From an uncultured Helicobacter sp. (GTDB lineage: Bacteria > Campylobacterota > Campylobacteria > Campylobacterales > Helicobacteraceae), in NCBI RefSeq assembly GCF_937893305.1, contig NZ_CALBGN010000022.1:1-6829 (forward strand): 6,829 nt of DNA, in the 5' to 3' direction. This document shows, piece by piece, positions 5,556 to 6,829 of this stretch. The notes under the pieces are model-generated. The model had not been told where the DNA came from. It saw nothing but the letters and a program-made list of their open reading frames with translations, and did no database searches. Position 1 is the first letter of the stretch, and each line of letters opens with the position of its first letter. Made by a program: the position numbers and the translations under genes.

Positions 5556-6065
5556 ATGTGGGATAAAGAGCAAGAGCTAGATAAACCGACAATATTGCCG
5601 GAACTGGACCCTGAGATAGATGGGGAGCTACCACCACCAGATGTTCCACCTAGACCTTTACCTATTATTATCCCTGATGAGCTTAGACAATTCTTAGAAG
5701 TTTACCAAGAATTTAAGAACGCCATCACTTTGCAGGATGATGTGGATTCTTTTATGGTCGTCTTTGATAAAATCAAATGCTTATATCCAGAGTTTAGGGA
5801 TTTTACTAAATGTAAGACTTTATTCCCTTTTTATATGCTTGTTGCGCATTATTCAGTGATGGCAGGCTTAGGCGAATCCATAGGAATATTGCCACAAAAA
5901 GGGCTTACTGCTAGTAGCAGTGTAGGGGATGTTAGTGTTAGTTATCAAGCTTCGCCATATTCCACAAAAGGAGATGAACTTACATATTTTTTAAGTTTAA
6001 CCCCTTATGGTATAGAATATCTGGCGTGGCTTGCAAGACAAGCAGGCTTAAGAATTGTTAATTAA
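5556..6065 (+). CDS. Head-tail connector / adaptor protein, DUF4054 family
   Basis: 169 residues from ATG 5556 (182 if ATG 5517 is used). DUF4054 proteins are thought to sit beneath the portal as head-tail adaptor subunits. The core begins near residue 70 with FDKIKCLYPEFRDF, continues with MLVAHYSVMAG (94-104) and SSVGDVSVSYQASPY (121-135), and ends with LTPYGIEYLAWLARQAG (148-164); all are characteristic. Ahead of the core is an unusual extension of about 65 residues that is acidic and proline-rich (PPPDVPPRPLPIIIP, about 26-40) followed by a predicted helix. The family core normally starts near the N-terminus, so this extension may be specific to this phage group. The stop TAA (6063-6065) runs into the ribosome site of the next gene. 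Confidence 0.8.
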   Translation: MWDKEQELDKPTILPELDPEIDGELPPPDVPPRPLPIIIPDELRQFLEVYQEFKNAITLQDDVDSFMVVFDKIKCLYPEFRDFTKCKTLFPFYMLVAHYSVMAGLGESIGILPQKGLTASSSVGDVSVSYQASPYSTKGDELTYFLSLTPYGIEYLAWLARQAGLRIVN

Positions 6066-6067
6066 GG
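6064..6067 (+). promoter_or_regulatory. Ribosome site supporting a TTG start at 6075
   Basis: AAGG overlaps the TAA stop of the DUF4054 gene and lies seven bases before TTG 6075. The first in-frame ATG comes only at codon 52, inside the conserved domain, so the rare TTG start is well supported. Confidence 0.6.
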
Positions 6068-6074
6068 TCGTATA

Positions 6075-6521
6075 TTGAAAGCAGAAATAAAAGGTTTTGA
6101 TTTTAACTTGGTAAAAGAGTTGGAAAAAGAATTTAAGGGGTTGCTAGGCAATATTAGTAATCTTGAAGTTGGTTTTTTTGAAACTGCAAAATATACTAAT
6201 GGGGATTATGTAGCTAGCATTGCCAGTATGCAAGAATACGGGAGCATAAACATACCGCCAAGACCTTTTTTTAGGAATGCAATTAATAAAAACAAAGTTA
6301 AATGGATAGATTTACTAAAACAACAATTAGTAAGTAATCAAAATTTGGAACTATCTTTAAACCAAGTAGGTGAAATTGCACGGGGCGATATTATCACAAG
6401 CATTAATCAAACAAACACGCCACCTAATGCGTTATCAACAATTAAACAAAAAGGAAGTAGTAAGCCTTTAGTTGATACAGGATTTATGCGAAGCAGTGTT
6501 AATTATAAAGTTGTGAAATGA
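6075..6521 (+). CDS. Neck / tail-completion protein, HK97 gp10-like or virion-morphogenesis type
   Basis: 148 residues from a TTG start. Such proteins act at the head-tail interface or as tail completion factors. Diagnostic stretches are VGFFETAKYTNGDYVASIASMQEYGS (about 32-57), PPRPFFRNAI (61-70), a helix with VGEIARGDIITSI (98-110), and the terminal PPNALSTIKQKGSSKPLVDTG with MRSSVNYKV (116-146). The order G-Y-xxG-xxVA-x-A-x-xx-E-G then PPRPFF then KPLVDTG is a well-known signature in this group. Position after DUF4054 agrees. Its stop overlaps the next start in an ATGA arrangement (6518-6521), so the two are probably translationally coupled. Family level is confident; the precise structural role is by analogy. 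Confidence 0.82.
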   Translation: MKAEIKGFDFNLVKELEKEFKGLLGNISNLEVGFFETAKYTNGDYVASIASMQEYGSINIPPRPFFRNAINKNKVKWIDLLKQQLVSNQNLELSLNQVGEIARGDIITSINQTNTPPNALSTIKQKGSSKPLVDTGFMRSSVNYKVVK

Positions 6522-6829
6522 ATCTCCTAAACGAAGCAATGCCAGCAATACTAGGGCTTATCCCTAAACAAAATATAAAGATTATCAATAAATCTTTAGA
6601 AAATGTAAATGGATTCCCGCAAGAAGTTATTACAGAAATTGAAACTTTTGCGCATATTCAACCCGTTAATCCTTCCGAACTTGTAAAGCTTACAAGTGGC
6701 ACACTTGATTCTACTAATTATTACCGGTTTTATATGATTGGAAACTTAGCACAAGTTTTAAGCAGTGTTTCAAAAATAGACGCTGAAATATTATGGGGTG
6801 AATCAAGCTTTAGGGTTTTCTCTAAAGAA
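6518..6829 (+). CDS. Putative phage collar / neck protein (partial, 3' end outside window)
   Basis: An open frame of 104 codons from ATG 6518 continues past the right edge. It begins MNLLNEAMPAILGLIPKQ and contains HIQPVNPSELVKLTSGTLDS (about 66-85), YRFYMIGNLAQVL (about 89-100 of the local alignment region) and finally WGESSFRVFSK. The IQPV...L..L.SG and WG-x-xFRV patterns resemble small phage neck or head-completion proteins that follow gp10-like genes. I regard the family as likely but not certain. There is no ribosome site of its own; the start overlaps the previous stop as ATGA. A later in-frame ATG (6539) is possible but less consistent with coupling. The length and the C-terminal part are unknown. 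Confidence 0.7.
   Translation, partial: MNLLNEAMPAILGLIPKQNIKIINKSLENVNGFPQEVITEIETFAHIQPVNPSELVKLTSGTLDSTNYYRFYMIGNLAQVLSSVSKIDAEILWGESSFRVFSKE

Noticed and set aside
1..6829. Terminators, tRNAs, CRISPR arrays, insertion sequences, attachment sites, defence or anti-defence genes
   Set aside because: I looked for GC stem plus T-run hairpins, cloverleaf-like segments, regularly spaced repeats, transposase motifs and non-structural genes and saw none. The only gap over 50 bases (2349-2407) holds the putative promoter.

Overview
The window is a stretch of a tailed-phage (siphovirus- or myovirus-like) head and neck morphogenesis module. It is most likely part of a prophage or phage of an AT-rich Campylobacterota host such as Helicobacter or Campylobacter. 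The host guess rests on low GC (roughly one third), heavy AAA/AGA/TTA codon use, TGnTATAAT extended -10 promoter motifs without an obvious -35, and the overall look of the proteins. It is an inference, and no host gene, integrase or attachment site is present to confirm it. Every supported gene lies on the + strand and coding is almost continuous.

Layout, left to right: the last codons of an upstream gene, probably the large terminase (3-44); a DUF1073-type portal protein (68-1516); a Mu gpF-type minor head protein overlapping it by 14 bases (1503-2348); a 59-base gap with a promoter-like sequence; a DUF2213 prohead protease fused to an acidic scaffold (2408-3682), with a strong in-frame internal start at 2969; a small structural cement/decoration protein (3692-4219); a DUF2184-type major capsid protein (4229-5227); a small unrecognised protein (5240-5545); a DUF4054 head-tail connector (5556-6065); an HK97 gp10-like/virion-morphogenesis neck or tail-completion protein (6075-6521); and the first 104 codons of a further neck or collar protein that runs off the window (6518-6829).

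The expected division of labour is as follows. Terminase packages DNA through the portal, and the gpF-like protein joins the portal inside the procapsid. The scaffold shapes the shell of major capsid protein and is then removed by the protease. The cement protein stabilises the expanded shell, and the DUF4054, gp10-like and collar proteins close the portal vertex and join the tail. From the protease gene onward, five gene junctions have a TAA stop that runs directly into the Shine-Dalgarno sequence of the next gene (TAAGG or TAAGGGG types, gaps of 9-12 bases). This regularity was used to choose the starts of the DUF4054 gene (ATG 5556) and the gp10-like gene (TTG 6075).

The content is mostly recognisable phage structural biology. 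I see no defence system, RNA gene, CRISPR array or transposon. The parts most worth a second look are a lambda C/Nu3-style nested scaffold gene inside the protease gene, and two near-identical extended -10 motifs placed exactly in front of the portal gene and the protease-scaffold gene.
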